A DNA stretch of 64,000 nucleotides, from positions 1-64,000 of the forward strand of contig NZ_CAMLHC010000014.1 of assembly GCF_946479755.1 (NCBI RefSeq). Reading direction: 5' to 3'. Shown here piece by piece: positions 44,801 to 53,871 of the stretch; position 1 is the stretch's first letter; each line of letters starts with the position of its first letter. The position numbers were made by a program, and so were the translations under genes. Below the pieces are notes generated by a model, which made no database searches, was not told the origin of the DNA, and was given only the letters and a program-made list of their open reading frames with translations. This DNA comes from an uncultured Chitinophaga sp. GTDB lineage: Bacteria; Bacteroidota; Bacteroidia; Chitinophagales; Chitinophagaceae.

Positions 44801-45065
44801 TTTGCGCAGCGGCGGATGCCGCCTTCGTCATTTCCGAATCCGGAATAGCCAGGTTGACGGCCCGGATATAATCCCCGTTTTGCGCCGCCCATTTCAGTGC
44901 GCCGGCGCCTCCTTTAACGTGTTCATTGCTGGACGATAGCGATTCTGGTATATTACTTTGCCAGTTGTCAGGGATACCGCCGTCAAAAGACACAAAACGT
45001 TGCTGAGACCGAAGCTCGCTAAGGCCTGCCAAAAACATCAAAACAAGTAGTAAAATTTTGTTCAT
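41841..45065 (-). CDS. polysaccharide lyase family 8 enzyme with T9SS sorting domain
   Basis: A 1074-residue secreted enzyme. It has a signal peptide, an alpha/alpha toroid (about 200-500) with the PL8-type catalytic segment 'PDGVGYHHGSQHTSYMGAW' around residue 430, a supersandwich domain ('NRYGRYQSYGTLEVLYGG', 'SGRGWDWNVMPGTTTVHF') and beta domains. The tail ('FSIFPNPAGSQVEMIFTA' to 'LTPGTYVLLLTGG') is a type A T9SS sorting domain, so it is exported through the type IX system. PL8 enzymes cleave hyaluronan, chondroitin sulfate, xanthan or related uronate polymers by beta-elimination; which one applies is unknown. It sits in the SusC/SusD operon. Confidence 0.88.
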   Translation of the reverse strand: MNKILLLVLMFLAGLSELRSQQRFVSFDGGIPDNWQSNIPESLSSSNEHVKGGAGALKWAAQNGDYIRAVNLAIPDSEMTKAASAAAQMFIYSQAITTDTLLFQFLDEDGVVKRQGRMLLNYKGWMEFHRSYYYDYPMSGSVPDTFALTEMKIIYKPANASNTCVVYIDEATIIGNTDVRIPGPHVYPDYPYFRKNVTNAPYLDVLEKWKSGPDLPVVAATATELADLQTVKDRLVKTPGTDTLLTVAKNYVGFLNIHYNSDGSINGRGIRSIFHPDTLVKVSSYCGSLARAAAADADALSKLLLFTEYLLSEGMAEGGRIVLQTNSYTQARTFPGGFLLALPYYPPAMREEVVKMLKWSNEYAVLYGATFQEGYSVDFLNIKMPLLFELAIVEQDANTAVRDLKLLKRFLERNTAPGLGGRDGMKPDGVGYHHGSQHTSYMGAWLRWIDYAYYLRGTVYKIDLTAYENLSKGLTYLLAGSSKGVLYAHAESGRNPFPDKLPVTLDRFEKFVEIGGDIKGVDADPVMGGIYNDVTGVNKYPVPVNSLKGFHHYNYGALGIQRKGDWVAVMRGFTSKIFGAEIYKTENRYGRYQSYGTLEVLYGGTLAATGYVLSGRGWDWNVMPGTTTVHFEGYGGLQPSKTTAMEFQNLNFAGALSLGQEGIFGLNFSEKANGNYSPSRLVFRKTVFAFDSILVCLGSGISVQYSLGNVASNLFQAIHKTTHAPIYVNSSAAVTSANYDETISTATAPLWLLNAQSTGYYIPAGNDAVRVVRMRQATPRESTTNQSLPNSFDTAYASKAWISHGASPNKARYHYVVIPGTTPQGMQTLAADFATGLPYNILKQTDSLHVVRYNPASLTSYVFFTANNNVNIGYVKSVSAVSMAGVRERGDTLTVTVNSPDMNITTETAFNYYWLANPRTVSMVLNGSWDVLENPANVSITNQGTTLTASFNLEHGFSKTIKLVKHVEKLARDTVAAMMSKPAAMKETIDKAGQFSIFPNPAGSQVEMIFTAANAGTAVWKIMTMHGAVVQSEKIPVNKGLNQVSLKVSGLTPGTYVLLLTGGTVQEKGIFVKY

Positions 45066-45122
45066 AACTGATGTGATTTATGGTTTATTATATAGCAGGA
45101 AACAGCAACAGGAGACATTTAC

Positions 45123-46508
45123 TCAGTGGGGTTGTTGAACCATCTCCTGGTAATGTGGCGAGGGCCGGAATATGCCCCCGCTTTGCTGATAAAAGTCTTC
45201 GTTTAATTCGAATACCCCCTTTTTAGGTTGTGTCCAGGATGCACCTGCCAGCGGGTGATAGCCCTGCATATTTTTCCAGTTGCGATAGTTCATATCCCCG
45301 TTCGTTTCCATGAAACCCATACCAACCCCGGGGAAAGACATCAGGCGTGCGGCAAGGTTTTTATTCCAGTCTATTAAAACAGGATTTACGGTCAGGTCTG
45401 CACAGATACAGGGAATTTGTTTCTCCGCAGCCAGCGCCGCTATCTTCATCGACATGCTCAGGGTTTTAGCAATACCTTTTAACACCATGGCTTTGTAACC
45501 CTGTTCTATTCTCCTGATCGCAGATGCTTCATTGTGCACGCTTTCATCGGCAGCAATGGTAATACCGGTATCGGATACATCTTCTTCATTCTGTTCCGCC
45601 AGTGGTTCTTCATAAAACAGGATATGTTCAAAAGCCCCGATTTTCCTGGCATGGTCCAGGTAGCGCATCAGCCATTCCTTTTTTTCATAACGGCCGTTGG
45701 CATCCATCGTATAAATCAGTTTGCCGTTCGGGGTCTGTGTGGTACGCAGGTCTTTCAGCGCATGGTGCACCTGGGTTAGCCTGGCCATATCCTTTTCCAG
45801 CATTTCTGCCGTGGTTCCCGGGTAGCCTGTTTTTATTTTGAATACAAAATAGCCGGCGGCAGCGGCCTGTTGTAAATCCTGCACCGGCATACCATACGGT
45901 ACCTGGTACATGATGGCCACCTTATTGTTTTTATGCGACAATCCCTTTTTGTAGGCGGCAGGAATCATTTCATCAAAGGTGGAAAACTTATTCTCCGCCG
46001 CGTACAATAGCCAGGCAGCATTATCAGCACTCACCAGCGCATTGTACACGAAATTGGTGTTCAGGTCCGGTTTACCGGTCAACTGCTTTGCTTCCGCCAG
46101 CAACTGCGGAAAGATGGCATCCAGCAACCCCACAGGATCGCGGAAAGGCGTTTTTTTGATCAGCTTCAGGGCATAACCTGCCACCAGGTACATCAGCGCA
46201 TTTCCTTCCGTTTCTGAATGTGCGGCAAAGAGGTCTGCATCCCCATACAATACACTTTGGGTGGCAATCCCGGTTTTATGTACCCCCGATGCCGTCTCCA
46301 ACCTGGAAGCCACCTGCCAGAGCTCTGTCAGGTAAGCGCCTTTAAAACCAAATGGCCGTACCAGCCTTTCGCGTTCAAAATCCGATCCGGTATGAATAAC
46401 CTCTATATTTTTCATAGTATGTGTTCCTTTGCCATGCAGCTGATCCAGGTTCATCCCGGTGAATGCAGCTATCAGGCCCGTATTTCTAATAAATTGTCTC
46501 CTGTGCAT
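45123..46508 (-). CDS. enolase-superfamily enzyme (dipeptide epimerase/muconate-lactonizing type)
   Basis: A 461-residue protein with a Tat-like N-terminus ('MHRRQFIRNTGLIAAFTGMN') and an enolase-superfamily barrel. The catalytic KxK motif is 'VFKIKTGYPG' (near residue 228), the metal ligands are 'YTMDANGRYEK', 'FYEEPLAEQ' and 'TIAADESVHN', and a Lys in 'MVLKGIAKTL' fits the second base on the opposite face. The KxK/second-Lys arrangement belongs to the muconate-lactonizing/Ala-Glu-epimerase subgroup. In this carbohydrate operon it may act on an unsaturated uronate or an acidic sugar, which is inference. Confidence 0.87.
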   Translation of the reverse strand: MHRRQFIRNTGLIAAFTGMNLDQLHGKGTHTMKNIEVIHTGSDFERERLVRPFGFKGAYLTELWQVASRLETASGVHKTGIATQSVLYGDADLFAAHSETEGNALMYLVAGYALKLIKKTPFRDPVGLLDAIFPQLLAEAKQLTGKPDLNTNFVYNALVSADNAAWLLYAAENKFSTFDEMIPAAYKKGLSHKNNKVAIMYQVPYGMPVQDLQQAAAAGYFVFKIKTGYPGTTAEMLEKDMARLTQVHHALKDLRTTQTPNGKLIYTMDANGRYEKKEWLMRYLDHARKIGAFEHILFYEEPLAEQNEEDVSDTGITIAADESVHNEASAIRRIEQGYKAMVLKGIAKTLSMSMKIAALAAEKQIPCICADLTVNPVLIDWNKNLAARLMSFPGVGMGFMETNGDMNYRNWKNMQGYHPLAGASWTQPKKGVFELNEDFYQQSGGIFRPSPHYQEMVQQPH

Positions 46509-46532
46509 CGTAATGGTAGTTATCCCGGATGA

Positions 46533-46925
46533 TCAGTCGGTAACAGTGACGGTGATGGCCTTTACCACTTCCTTCCCGGCATATATGTTGACATTCTTCG
46601 CCACAAAAAAAGCTTTGTAAGTGCCCTTTGCTGGGTAGGTATAGGTGAACTTTGTGAGCCTGGCGTCTGAACTTCCCTTTACGGCAATTGACTTGTTAAC
46701 ACCGGTGGCAGTTCCTTCCGGCACATACTCAAAACCGGCTTCACCGGAATAAAAGGAGATGATACCTGCAGTTCCTTCAAAATCAAACTGACCTTCTTTA
46801 CCTGCTTTAAAAGTGACAGCGGAGGATGTAAGGGTAAAATCCGGTGTATCCAGCTTCGGTTCTTTTTTGCAGGACACGGTCATCGTTAATATGGATAATA
46901 TGATCAATACCGTTTTCATATGCAT
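46533..46925 (-). CDS. small lipoprotein of the SusC/SusD operon
   Basis: A 130-residue protein with a signal peptide and lipobox ('ILTMTVSCKK'; Cys at about 20). The mature part is beta-rich and looks like one immunoglobulin/PKD-type sandwich ('DTPDFTLTSSAVTFKAGKEG', 'KFTYTYPAKGTYKAFFVAKN', 'KEVVKAITVTVTD'), comparable to DUF5017-like accessory lipoproteins in such loci. The start at 46925 and the Met at 46919 are both possible. Probably a surface glycan-binding or structural component. Confidence 0.78.
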   Translation of the reverse strand: MHMKTVLIILSILTMTVSCKKEPKLDTPDFTLTSSAVTFKAGKEGQFDFEGTAGIISFYSGEAGFEYVPEGTATGVNKSIAVKGSSDARLTKFTYTYPAKGTYKAFFVAKNVNIYAGKEVVKAITVTVTD

Positions 46926-46938
46926 ATCGGTTTATAAA

Positions 46939-48786
46939 TTACCAGCCGGGGTTTTGTGTTAATGCCTTGTTTAAAGTCAGTTCTCTTGTAGGAATAGGCC
47001 ATAGGCGGTTCCTGTCTGAGATGTTAGGTCCAAACCCTTTGATAAAAAGATTTAAGTAGGCGGGCGTAGTAGAAGTACCCAGGTCTTTTTCAATAGTGGC
47101 GGAAAGCGCGTGCATACGCTCCACAAAAATCCCCCAGCGGATCAAATCCGCTTTACGGTAGGTTTCTCCACTCAGCTCCCGTGATCTCTCGTCCTGGATA
47201 AACTTTCGGAATGCGTCTTTACCAGCGGTTGCTTCCACCGGCATGTCGGCATCGGCAGTGGTATAAATGGTGGCAGTGGCGCTGGCCCCTGTGCCGTTTC
47301 CTCCGGTGAATGTAATGGTAGGTGCAGAACTATATCCCATACCGCGGGCAGTTCCATACACTGCATCCGGGGCAAATGTCACCCCTGTGACCTGACCTCC
47401 TGATATGACCGCAGTAGCCGAAATACCAGTGCCTCCACCGCCTGTAAACGTTACCGTGGGCGCAGTGGTATAACCCGCGCCACCACTGGTGATGGTCACT
47501 GTTTTGATACCGGTGCACCATCCCCTTCTTCTTACCTTGTTTACCGCTTCTATGGCGGCGGCTGTAGGGCCGGCCTCTTCATTTTCCGCTTCGGCGAACA
47601 TGAGCAATACGTCCGCATAACGCATCAGCGGGCAGTTGGTAGGCGTACCCGTGTTATTCTTAGGCAGTACCACTTCATACTCCCGTCTGTATTTGCCGGG
47701 GAACCTGTTGTAAGCCGTATTACGGTTAACGGAAGTGAAGAAAACTTTATGATTAGCGGGCTGGCTCGCCGTACCGTAGTTAAAAGTGGAGATAGACCAG
47801 TCTCTTCGTATATCTCCTTCCTGGTAACGGTAGTACATGTCTGCCGTTGCTTTGATACCTGCATAGGCAAAACCGGTTTGTGTATTCTGTGTGGCATTTC
47901 CATTCACATCCCCCAAAGAGCCCGTTTCCGTATAGGCATCCGACTTGTTGCCCCAATACTCTACTTCCCATAAACTTTCTTTGATATCATACTTATCCGA
48001 TACCAGGTTGATGAACACGCCGGAATAGGAAGGGTTTAAGGCGTGCGCCGCTTCACCGTCGTCCATCACTTTTTTAGCCCAGTTGCGCGCATCTTTATAT
48101 TTGCTGATGTCTCTGACGGGATAACCGGCCATATGCAGGCAAACACGTGCCAGCACTCCTCTTACGGCCGACTTATTCACCCTGCCGCCAAAGCCCAGTT
48201 GTTGAATAGGCGCTACCAACCCCTCGGCTTCGGTCATATCCGCGATGATGCGGTCATATACTTCTTTTGCAGTGGCACGTGGTGCATCTACCTGCTCAAC
48301 GGATACAGGAGGCTTCAGGATCAATGGAACGCCTCCGAAACTCTGCACCAGCATAAAATAATAATAGGCTCTTAAAAACAAGGCCTCGCCTTTTACCCTG
48401 GCACGGGCAGCCGAATCCAGGGCGGGATTATTATCCAGGTTAGCCAGCAGGTAGTTGGCACGGCCAATACCGATGTACAGGTTACTCCAGAAACTCTGGA
48501 AATCGGGATGCGCCGCGGTATAATCATAAATATGAAGCCCGCTGAGCGGAGAGTTCTTTACGTACCAGTGCTCATCGCCTTCAAAGCCGAACCGGAAATG
48601 AATGGGATTGGAATATAATACGCCCAGGTTATCATACACGCCATTCAATGCAATGTTCAGCTGTTCTATGGTGCGGTAGTAATCGGAAGGCTGCAGAAAA
48701 TCTTTCGGTTTGCTATCCAGTTTCTTTACACAGGCGTTCAGACTGGTGAGAAGAAACAGGGATAATAATAAATAGCTGTACTTCAT
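46939..48786 (-). CDS. SusD-like nutrient-binding lipoprotein with inserted Gly/Ser/Thr-rich domain
   Basis: A 615-residue SusD (RagB) outer-membrane lipoprotein with lipobox '[11 protein letters not shown]' (Cys at about 19) and the typical TPR helices ('[20 protein letters not shown]', '[20 protein letters not shown]', '[20 protein letters not shown]'). The C-terminal '[20 protein letters not shown]' and '[13 protein letters not shown]' are the family ending. Between them (about residues 425-510) lies an insertion of [22 protein letters not shown] repeats not found in ordinary SusD proteins. It pairs with SusC to capture oligosaccharides at the surface. Confidence 0.92.
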   Translation of the reverse strand: MKYSYLLLSLFLLTSLNACVKKLDSKPKDFLQPSDYYRTIEQLNIALNGVYDNLGVLYSNPIHFRFGFEGDEHWYVKNSPLSGLHIYDYTAAHPDFQSFWSNLYIGIGRANYLLANLDNNPALDSAARARVKGEALFLRAYYYFMLVQSFGGVPLILKPPVSVEQVDAPRATAKEVYDRIIADMTEAEGLVAPIQQLGFGGRVNKSAVRGVLARVCLHMAGYPVRDISKYKDARNWAKKVMDDGEAAHALNPSYSGVFINLVSDKYDIKESLWEVEYWGNKSDAYTETGSLGDVNGNATQNTQTGFAYAGIKATADMYYRYQEGDIRRDWSISTFNYGTASQPANHKVFFTSVNRNTAYNRFPGKYRREYEVVLPKNNTGTPTNCPLMRYADVLLMFAEAENEEAGPTAAAIEAVNKVRRRGWCTGIKTVTITSGGAGYTTAPTVTFTGGGGTGISATAVISGGQVTGVTFAPDAVYGTARGMGYSSAPTITFTGGNGTGASATATIYTTADADMPVEATAGKDAFRKFIQDERSRELSGETYRKADLIRWGIFVERMHALSATIEKDLGTSTTPAYLNLFIKGFGPNISDRNRLWPIPTRELTLNKALTQNPGW

Positions 48787-48810
48787 GTTGTATGTTATGA
48801 GCGTCAGGAA

Positions 48811-51800
48811 TTAAAAAATGACATTGAGTCCAAAAACAATTGTCCTTGCAATCGGGTAGGCCGAAAAGTCAAATCCAGGCGTCAGCACCGAGCTACGAAC
48901 AGATACTTCCGGGTCCATACCGGTGTAACTGGTAAATGTGAGCAGGTTTTGCGCGGCCACTGTGAGCCTTAGCTTACTGAAGTGTAAAGCGCGCAGGTAT
49001 TTTTCCGGGATATTATAACCGAATGAAACGGTTTTCAGCCGCAGGTAAGAACCATCTTCAATTACTCTTGATGAATAGCTGCCGATAGTTCCCTGGCCAC
49101 CCGCTTTAAAGTTTTTGTTGGTTGGATTGGTTTCACTCCAGCGGTCTTCGTAACTGGCGAACTGATTCAGACTGAGTCTTATATTCCCGTTACCTTCAAA
49201 CATGTACCGGTTGGCATTCATGATATCATTTCCGTAGGACCATTGCAGGAATACGCCGAGATCAAATCCTTTGTAAGTGAAGTTATTGGAGAAACCGCCT
49301 GTATGGAGCGGTTGTCCACGCCCTATGACTGTCAGGTCCGCCGTACTGATGTTCCCGTCCCCATTCAGGTCGCGGTACTTAATATGCCCGGGCTGGGCGG
49401 CAGCACCGTTGTTAGTGACACCAGGTTTCAGCGTATATACGCCGGATGCCGATTTATTAAAATCATCCAGTTGATAAACACCATCAAAAATATACCCGTA
49501 GAACATACCAGCCGGCTGCCCAACCTGCGAAATATAGGGAGGGTTGTTGTTATACTGGGTTTCAAAGTTCACTGTTGAATACAACGCATCCTGTCCTCTT
49601 ACCAGTTCCAGTATTTTGTTTTGATTAAAGCTGATGTTAAAATTGCTGCTCCATTCAAACGACTTTGTCCTGATATTCACTGTTTTGAGGCTCAGCTCCA
49701 CGCCCTGGTTCTGAATTTTGCCGATGTTCTGTTGCGCGCTCAGCAGGCCCATAGTAGCGGGAAGGTCCGCATTCAGCAGTAAGTCGCGCGTGATTTTCCG
49801 GTACCATTCGGCGGTAAACTCAATCCTGTCTTTAAACAACCCCAGGTCATAGCCAATATTCAGCTGTGTGGTGGTTTCCCATTTCAGGTTGCTGTTACCA
49901 ATACCACTAATAATAGCGCCTTTACCGGGAGTGGCATTATTAAACGAGTAAGCGTTCGCCACCGGAAAACTTAACCCGGAATACGCATCATAATTTCCTA
50001 CCCGGTTGTTGCCGGTGCTTCCGTAGCTAATCCGCAGCTTTGAATTGGATATAGACCGCGACCCTTTCATAAACGCTTCTTCCTGCATATTCCAGGCAAA
50101 AGACCCCGAGGGGAAATAACCCCACTTATGGCCATTGGCGAACTTGGAGGAACCATCGCCCCGGAAGGTTACTTCGAATAAGTACTTTGACTGGTAGTTA
50201 TAGGTCAGGCGGCTGAAGACAGAAGTCATAAAACTTTCACCGGCGCTGGCATAACCCGCATAAGGAATGCCTTCGTCCAGGCCAGGCATCTCCAGCTGCT
50301 CATTCGGCAGGTTCTGCGCGGCATAACCATACGTTTCGGCTTTGTAATTCTGAAACGAAAGACCTCCCAGTATGGTTATTTTATGGTCCTTGCTGAAAGT
50401 GGTATTATAGGTAACGGTATTATCGTTGGACCAGATGTTTGTTTCCGAATAGATTACAGAGCCGTGTTGACCTTTGGCATTGCGCGGATTCAGGGGACTA
50501 CCCTGCACGGTTTTGGAATTAAAGAACAGATCTCCCCTCCTTTCCCTGCTGGAGATGGAGCCGGAAAACCGGAACACCAGGTTACTCAACGGAGCGTAGG
50601 AGAGGTAAGCATTGGTGAGGAAGTCTGATGTTTTACTGATGTTATGCTCATTATTACTGGTGATGATGGGGTTCAACCGGATATCATACTGATTCAGGAA
50701 GTCCATATCCCCTTCCTCTTCCGTAAGGTCTGAGTTCGGGTTACCGGATACCGGCCGGTATCCCCAGGCCCTGGATAAGAGATAAGTGGTGAAGGAAGGA
50801 CCGTTTCCTTCCGACAGTGGCTGCCCTGAGGTAGTGATTTTGCTGTAGTTGGTGGTGATACCTGCCTTCAGTTTCTTGCCGATGCCCTGATCGATAGCCA
50901 CTCTGCCCTGATAGCGGTTATACCCTGAGTTGATGACGATACCTTTCTGATCGTAAACAGAGCCGGAGATGGAATACTTCGTTTGGCCGGTACCTCCTCT
51001 TAAAGCGATGTTGCTGATAGTAACGGGCGACTGGCGAAAGACCTGGTCCTGCCAGTCGATCCCCTCCATCTCTTTGTAGGATTCCAGCGTTCTTCCGTTC
51101 GTAAAATAGGTAGCAGCGGCAGATGTTTTGTTCAGTTCCGCCTGGTATTTTACAAATTCGTAGGCATCCATTACCGGTATTTTTTTCTGGACCTGTTGTA
51201 CCCCGTAAGAAGCATTAAAAGAAACGACAGGTTTTCCGATTTTGCCTTTTTTTGTTTCTACCAGTATCACTCCGTTAGCGGCCCGGGAGCCATAGATGGC
51301 TGTTGCAGATGCATCTTTAAGGATATTGATTGTTTCTATATCATCCGGATTGAGCATGCCATCTTCCGGGTCTTCGATCGGGAATCCATCGATCACATAC
51401 AGCGGAGAATTACTTTGTGTTAATGAGTTGGCGCCCCTGATGACGATACCCATTCCTTTTCCGGGTTGCCCGTCCTGCGATGAAACCTGTACGCCGGCAA
51501 TGCGTCCGGCCAGCGCTTCACTAAACGAGGCCACGGGGGCTTTGGCCATGTCGGCCATGTTTACCTGGCCTACCGAACCGGTAAGGTCAGTCTTTTTAAC
51601 GGTGCCGTAGGCCACTACAATTACTTCAGACAAATTGGAAACGGACTTGCTGAGCGTTACGTTCAATACCGCTCCTTTCGTAACGCTGAGCGTCTTTGAA
51701 GTATAACCCATCGCGGAAAAGGTAAGGATATCCGCTTCATTTGCCTTAATGGTGTATTTACCATTTGCATCTGCCCTGGCAACAGCGCCTGTCTGTTTTG

Positions 51801-51957
51801 TTCTGATCACGACAGTGGGTATAGGTTCACCTGTTTCTGCATCTGTAATAGCGCCTGTAATGTTTTTAGACTGCTGTGCATGAATGTTCACCGACGTAAA
51901 TAAAAACGACAAGAGCAGCATGACAAATAACGCAGGTCTTGAATGATACATATTCAT
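48811..51957 (-). CDS. SusC-like TonB-dependent outer-membrane transporter
   Basis: A 1048-residue SusC/RagA receptor: signal peptide, carboxypeptidase-regulatory-like domain (about 30-115, 'AQQSKNITGAITDAETGEPI'), the SusC-type plug ('PSEVIVVAYGTVKKTDLTG'-like start, 'LAGRIAGVQVSSQDGQPGKG', 'SNSPLYVIDGFPIEDPEDGM', 'SATAIYGSRAANGVILVETK') and a long barrel ending '...PIARTIVFGLNVIF'. It imports the oligosaccharides bound by the SusD lipoprotein 24 nt downstream. It heads the six-gene operon. Confidence 0.94.
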   Translation of the reverse strand: MNMYHSRPALFVMLLLSFLFTSVNIHAQQSKNITGAITDAETGEPIPTVVIRTKQTGAVARADANGKYTIKANEADILTFSAMGYTSKTLSVTKGAVLNVTLSKSVSNLSEVIVVAYGTVKKTDLTGSVGQVNMADMAKAPVASFSEALAGRIAGVQVSSQDGQPGKGMGIVIRGANSLTQSNSPLYVIDGFPIEDPEDGMLNPDDIETINILKDASATAIYGSRAANGVILVETKKGKIGKPVVSFNASYGVQQVQKKIPVMDAYEFVKYQAELNKTSAAATYFTNGRTLESYKEMEGIDWQDQVFRQSPVTISNIALRGGTGQTKYSISGSVYDQKGIVINSGYNRYQGRVAIDQGIGKKLKAGITTNYSKITTSGQPLSEGNGPSFTTYLLSRAWGYRPVSGNPNSDLTEEEGDMDFLNQYDIRLNPIITSNNEHNISKTSDFLTNAYLSYAPLSNLVFRFSGSISSRERRGDLFFNSKTVQGSPLNPRNAKGQHGSVIYSETNIWSNDNTVTYNTTFSKDHKITILGGLSFQNYKAETYGYAAQNLPNEQLEMPGLDEGIPYAGYASAGESFMTSVFSRLTYNYQSKYLFEVTFRGDGSSKFANGHKWGYFPSGSFAWNMQEEAFMKGSRSISNSKLRISYGSTGNNRVGNYDAYSGLSFPVANAYSFNNATPGKGAIISGIGNSNLKWETTTQLNIGYDLGLFKDRIEFTAEWYRKITRDLLLNADLPATMGLLSAQQNIGKIQNQGVELSLKTVNIRTKSFEWSSNFNISFNQNKILELVRGQDALYSTVNFETQYNNNPPYISQVGQPAGMFYGYIFDGVYQLDDFNKSASGVYTLKPGVTNNGAAAQPGHIKYRDLNGDGNISTADLTVIGRGQPLHTGGFSNNFTYKGFDLGVFLQWSYGNDIMNANRYMFEGNGNIRLSLNQFASYEDRWSETNPTNKNFKAGGQGTIGSYSSRVIEDGSYLRLKTVSFGYNIPEKYLRALHFSKLRLTVAAQNLLTFTSYTGMDPEVSVRSSVLTPGFDFSAYPIARTIVFGLNVIF

Positions 51958-52581
51958 TTTAATAAGTTTGGCTGATAGATGTTGGTTTCAATAATTGTTA
52001 TTCATCCATAGCTGCATGAAAACGTGTACGCACACGAATGGTGACTGGCGCATAAATCCAATAGAGATGATTACTCCTTACAGGAGCAGATTTTGGCTAT
52101 CGTTTAACAGCTATATTTTTGTTTGCATTAAAATTCAGACAATCTTCTCTCAGCCCTCATTTGCCATGGCAATGAAGGATTTTTCATACGTGAATAATGT
52201 TAAATTCTGAAAGGTCAGTTTTTTTGGTTTTCGGCAGTATTATAGTACGTCCATGAATTACAAGCCCATGCTGCTTTTTCAACAGCATTCCTCCTCTTGA
52301 TTAGTATAAAAAAGGTCCCTTTTTAAAAATACCGGGTACGTACCCGAAATTATAAAACAATTGTTACAAACCAAATTTTTTAAGATAATATTTGCCTATA
52401 ATTTTAGAGAATCAAACAGAAGATAATCAAGTGAATAAGGAATCCTTATTTATCTACCTGTAACCAGGTATTTTCACCTACCTGTAAACAGGTAGTTGAT
52501 TTAACACAGGCATTTTCCGGATGTCTTTCTTAATATTTACCGGGTATCATGTTCGCTAATATTCACTAAAAAATACAGCAA
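51958..52581. other. 624-bp divergent regulatory region of the polysaccharide locus
   Basis: No gene is seen between SusC (minus) and the esterase (plus). It is AT-rich and holds a perfect palindrome CGGGTACGTACCCG (52333-52346), a perfect 17-nt palindrome centred at 52442 (AATAAGGA-A-TCCTTATT) and the two TACCTG boxes at 52455-52494. No clear -7/-33 pair was identified for SusC. Confidence 0.6.
52455..52494. promoter_or_regulatory. tandem TACCTG-TAAM-CAGGTA operators
   Basis: TACCTG-TAAC-CAGGTA (52455-52470) and TACCTG-TAAA-CAGGTA (52479-52494), two identical 16-bp inverted repeats exactly 24 bp apart, 87 nt before the esterase start. Two copies with the same half-sites strongly suggest a dimeric regulator bound side by side. 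Confidence 0.65.
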
Positions 52582-53376
52582 ATGAAAAGTGCTTCCACCA
52601 TTCTATTATTGATGGTATCTCTGACAATTTTAAATTGTTCCGCCTATGCACAGCGCTCCCATCAGCCAGACCCAAACTTTCATTTATACCTGCTGATCGG
52701 TCAGTCCAATATGGCCGGTAGGGGAAAAACAGACACTTCCCCAAAACCGGTAAATGCACAGATCCTGATGCTCGATAGTACGGGGAAATTTGTTCCCGCT
52801 ACCGACCCTGTACATTTCGATAAAAAGGAAGCGGGCGTAGGACCGGGAATCAGTTTTGCAGAGAGCATGTTAACTGCCAACCCCAAAATAAAAATTGGCC
52901 TTATTCCCGCGGCAGTGGGCGGCACTGCCATCCAGTTATGGGTACCCGGAGGATACGACAGCATCACCCACACACACCCGTATGACGATGCTATGGCCCG
53001 CGCCAGGGAAGCGATGAAATATGGTGTACTGAAAGGTATACTCTGGCACCAGGGCGAGGCCAATTCGGCTAACTTCCAAAATAGTCCCGGTTATATTTCT
53101 CTATTGCGGCAACTGATACAAAGCATCAGAGCAACCTTCAATTTGCCGCAACTGCCGGTAACAATAGGTGAACTGGGATACTTCCGTCCGGCTTTTATGA
53201 ACTTCAACGCCATGCTAAAGGCCATCCCGGACAGCATTGCCTTTACCAATGTTATAAGTGCCAAAGGCCTTCAACATAAAGGAGATAACACGCATTTTAA
53301 CGCGGAAAGCGCGAGGATATTGGGAAGGAGATTTGCAGCAGGAATGAAAGCGTTGCAGCAAAGGGACCGAAAGTAA
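52582..53376 (+). CDS. sialate O-acetylesterase-like (SGNH) carbohydrate esterase
   Basis: A 264-residue secreted esterase with signal peptide ('LLMVSLTILNCSAYAQ') and the SASA/CE6-type fold. It shows the nucleophile motif 'LIGQSNMAGRGK' (Ser near residue 43), 'GLIPAAVGGTAIQLWVPGG', the third block 'ILWHQGEANSAN' and the Asp/His pair in 'KGDNTHFNAESARILGRR'. Such enzymes remove O-acetyl groups from sialic acid or xylan-like glycans. It is divergent from the SusC/PL8 operon across a shared regulatory region, so it likely deacetylates the same polymer. Confidence 0.88.
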   Translation: MKSASTILLLMVSLTILNCSAYAQRSHQPDPNFHLYLLIGQSNMAGRGKTDTSPKPVNAQILMLDSTGKFVPATDPVHFDKKEAGVGPGISFAESMLTANPKIKIGLIPAAVGGTAIQLWVPGGYDSITHTHPYDDAMARAREAMKYGVLKGILWHQGEANSANFQNSPGYISLLRQLIQSIRATFNLPQLPVTIGELGYFRPAFMNFNAMLKAIPDSIAFTNVISAKGLQHKGDNTHFNAESARILGRRFAAGMKALQQRDRK

Positions 53377-53442
53377 AATCAAAATATCAATATTGCATTA
53401 TTTCAAAATAACAAGTATTTTTTCAACTAAATCTAATTAGCC

Positions 53443-53871
53443 ATGAAGTTCAAACTTGTCTTATCGCTTTTTCTCTTAGCTACTTATTTTGTTGCATTTA
53501 GCCAGGAAAACCGATCTGTGAAATCCTCAAAAAATAACATTGCTGTTGCTGAAAAGGGCCTGATTAAGATAGCTGTCATGTACCCTTATGCCGAGGGTAA
53601 AACTTTCAATATGGAATATTATGAAACCAAGCACATGCCTATGGTCGCAGGTTTTTTAGGATCAAACCTGGTTAAATATACGATTGAAAAAGGGCTTTCC
53701 AGTGGTATTCCCAATCAACCGTTACCTTTTATGGCTATTGGCACTTTTTACGTAAAAAGCTTAAGTGAATATCAGGCGGCCATTGCTCCCAATAGAGATG
53801 CAATTCGCGCGGATTTTGTAAACTATACCAATACAGTTCCTGTCATCCTGGTAAGCGAAATCGTAAAATAA
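53443..53871 (+). CDS. EthD-family exported protein
   Basis: A 142-residue protein with a signal peptide ('FKLVLSLFLLATYFVAFSQ') and an EthD/dimeric alpha-beta-barrel domain ('IKIAVMYPYAEGKTFNMEYY', 'TKHMPMVAGFLGSNLVKYTI', 'ALSEYQAAIAPNRDAIRAD'-like end). EthD domains occur in ether degradation and in unassigned stress or monooxygenase-like proteins; the exported form is unusual. It stands 66 nt after the esterase, with a terminator downstream. Confidence 0.82.
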   Translation: MKFKLVLSLFLLATYFVAFSQENRSVKSSKNNIAVAEKGLIKIAVMYPYAEGKTFNMEYYETKHMPMVAGFLGSNLVKYTIEKGLSSGIPNQPLPFMAIGTFYVKSLSEYQAAIAPNRDAIRADFVNYTNTVPVILVSEIVK

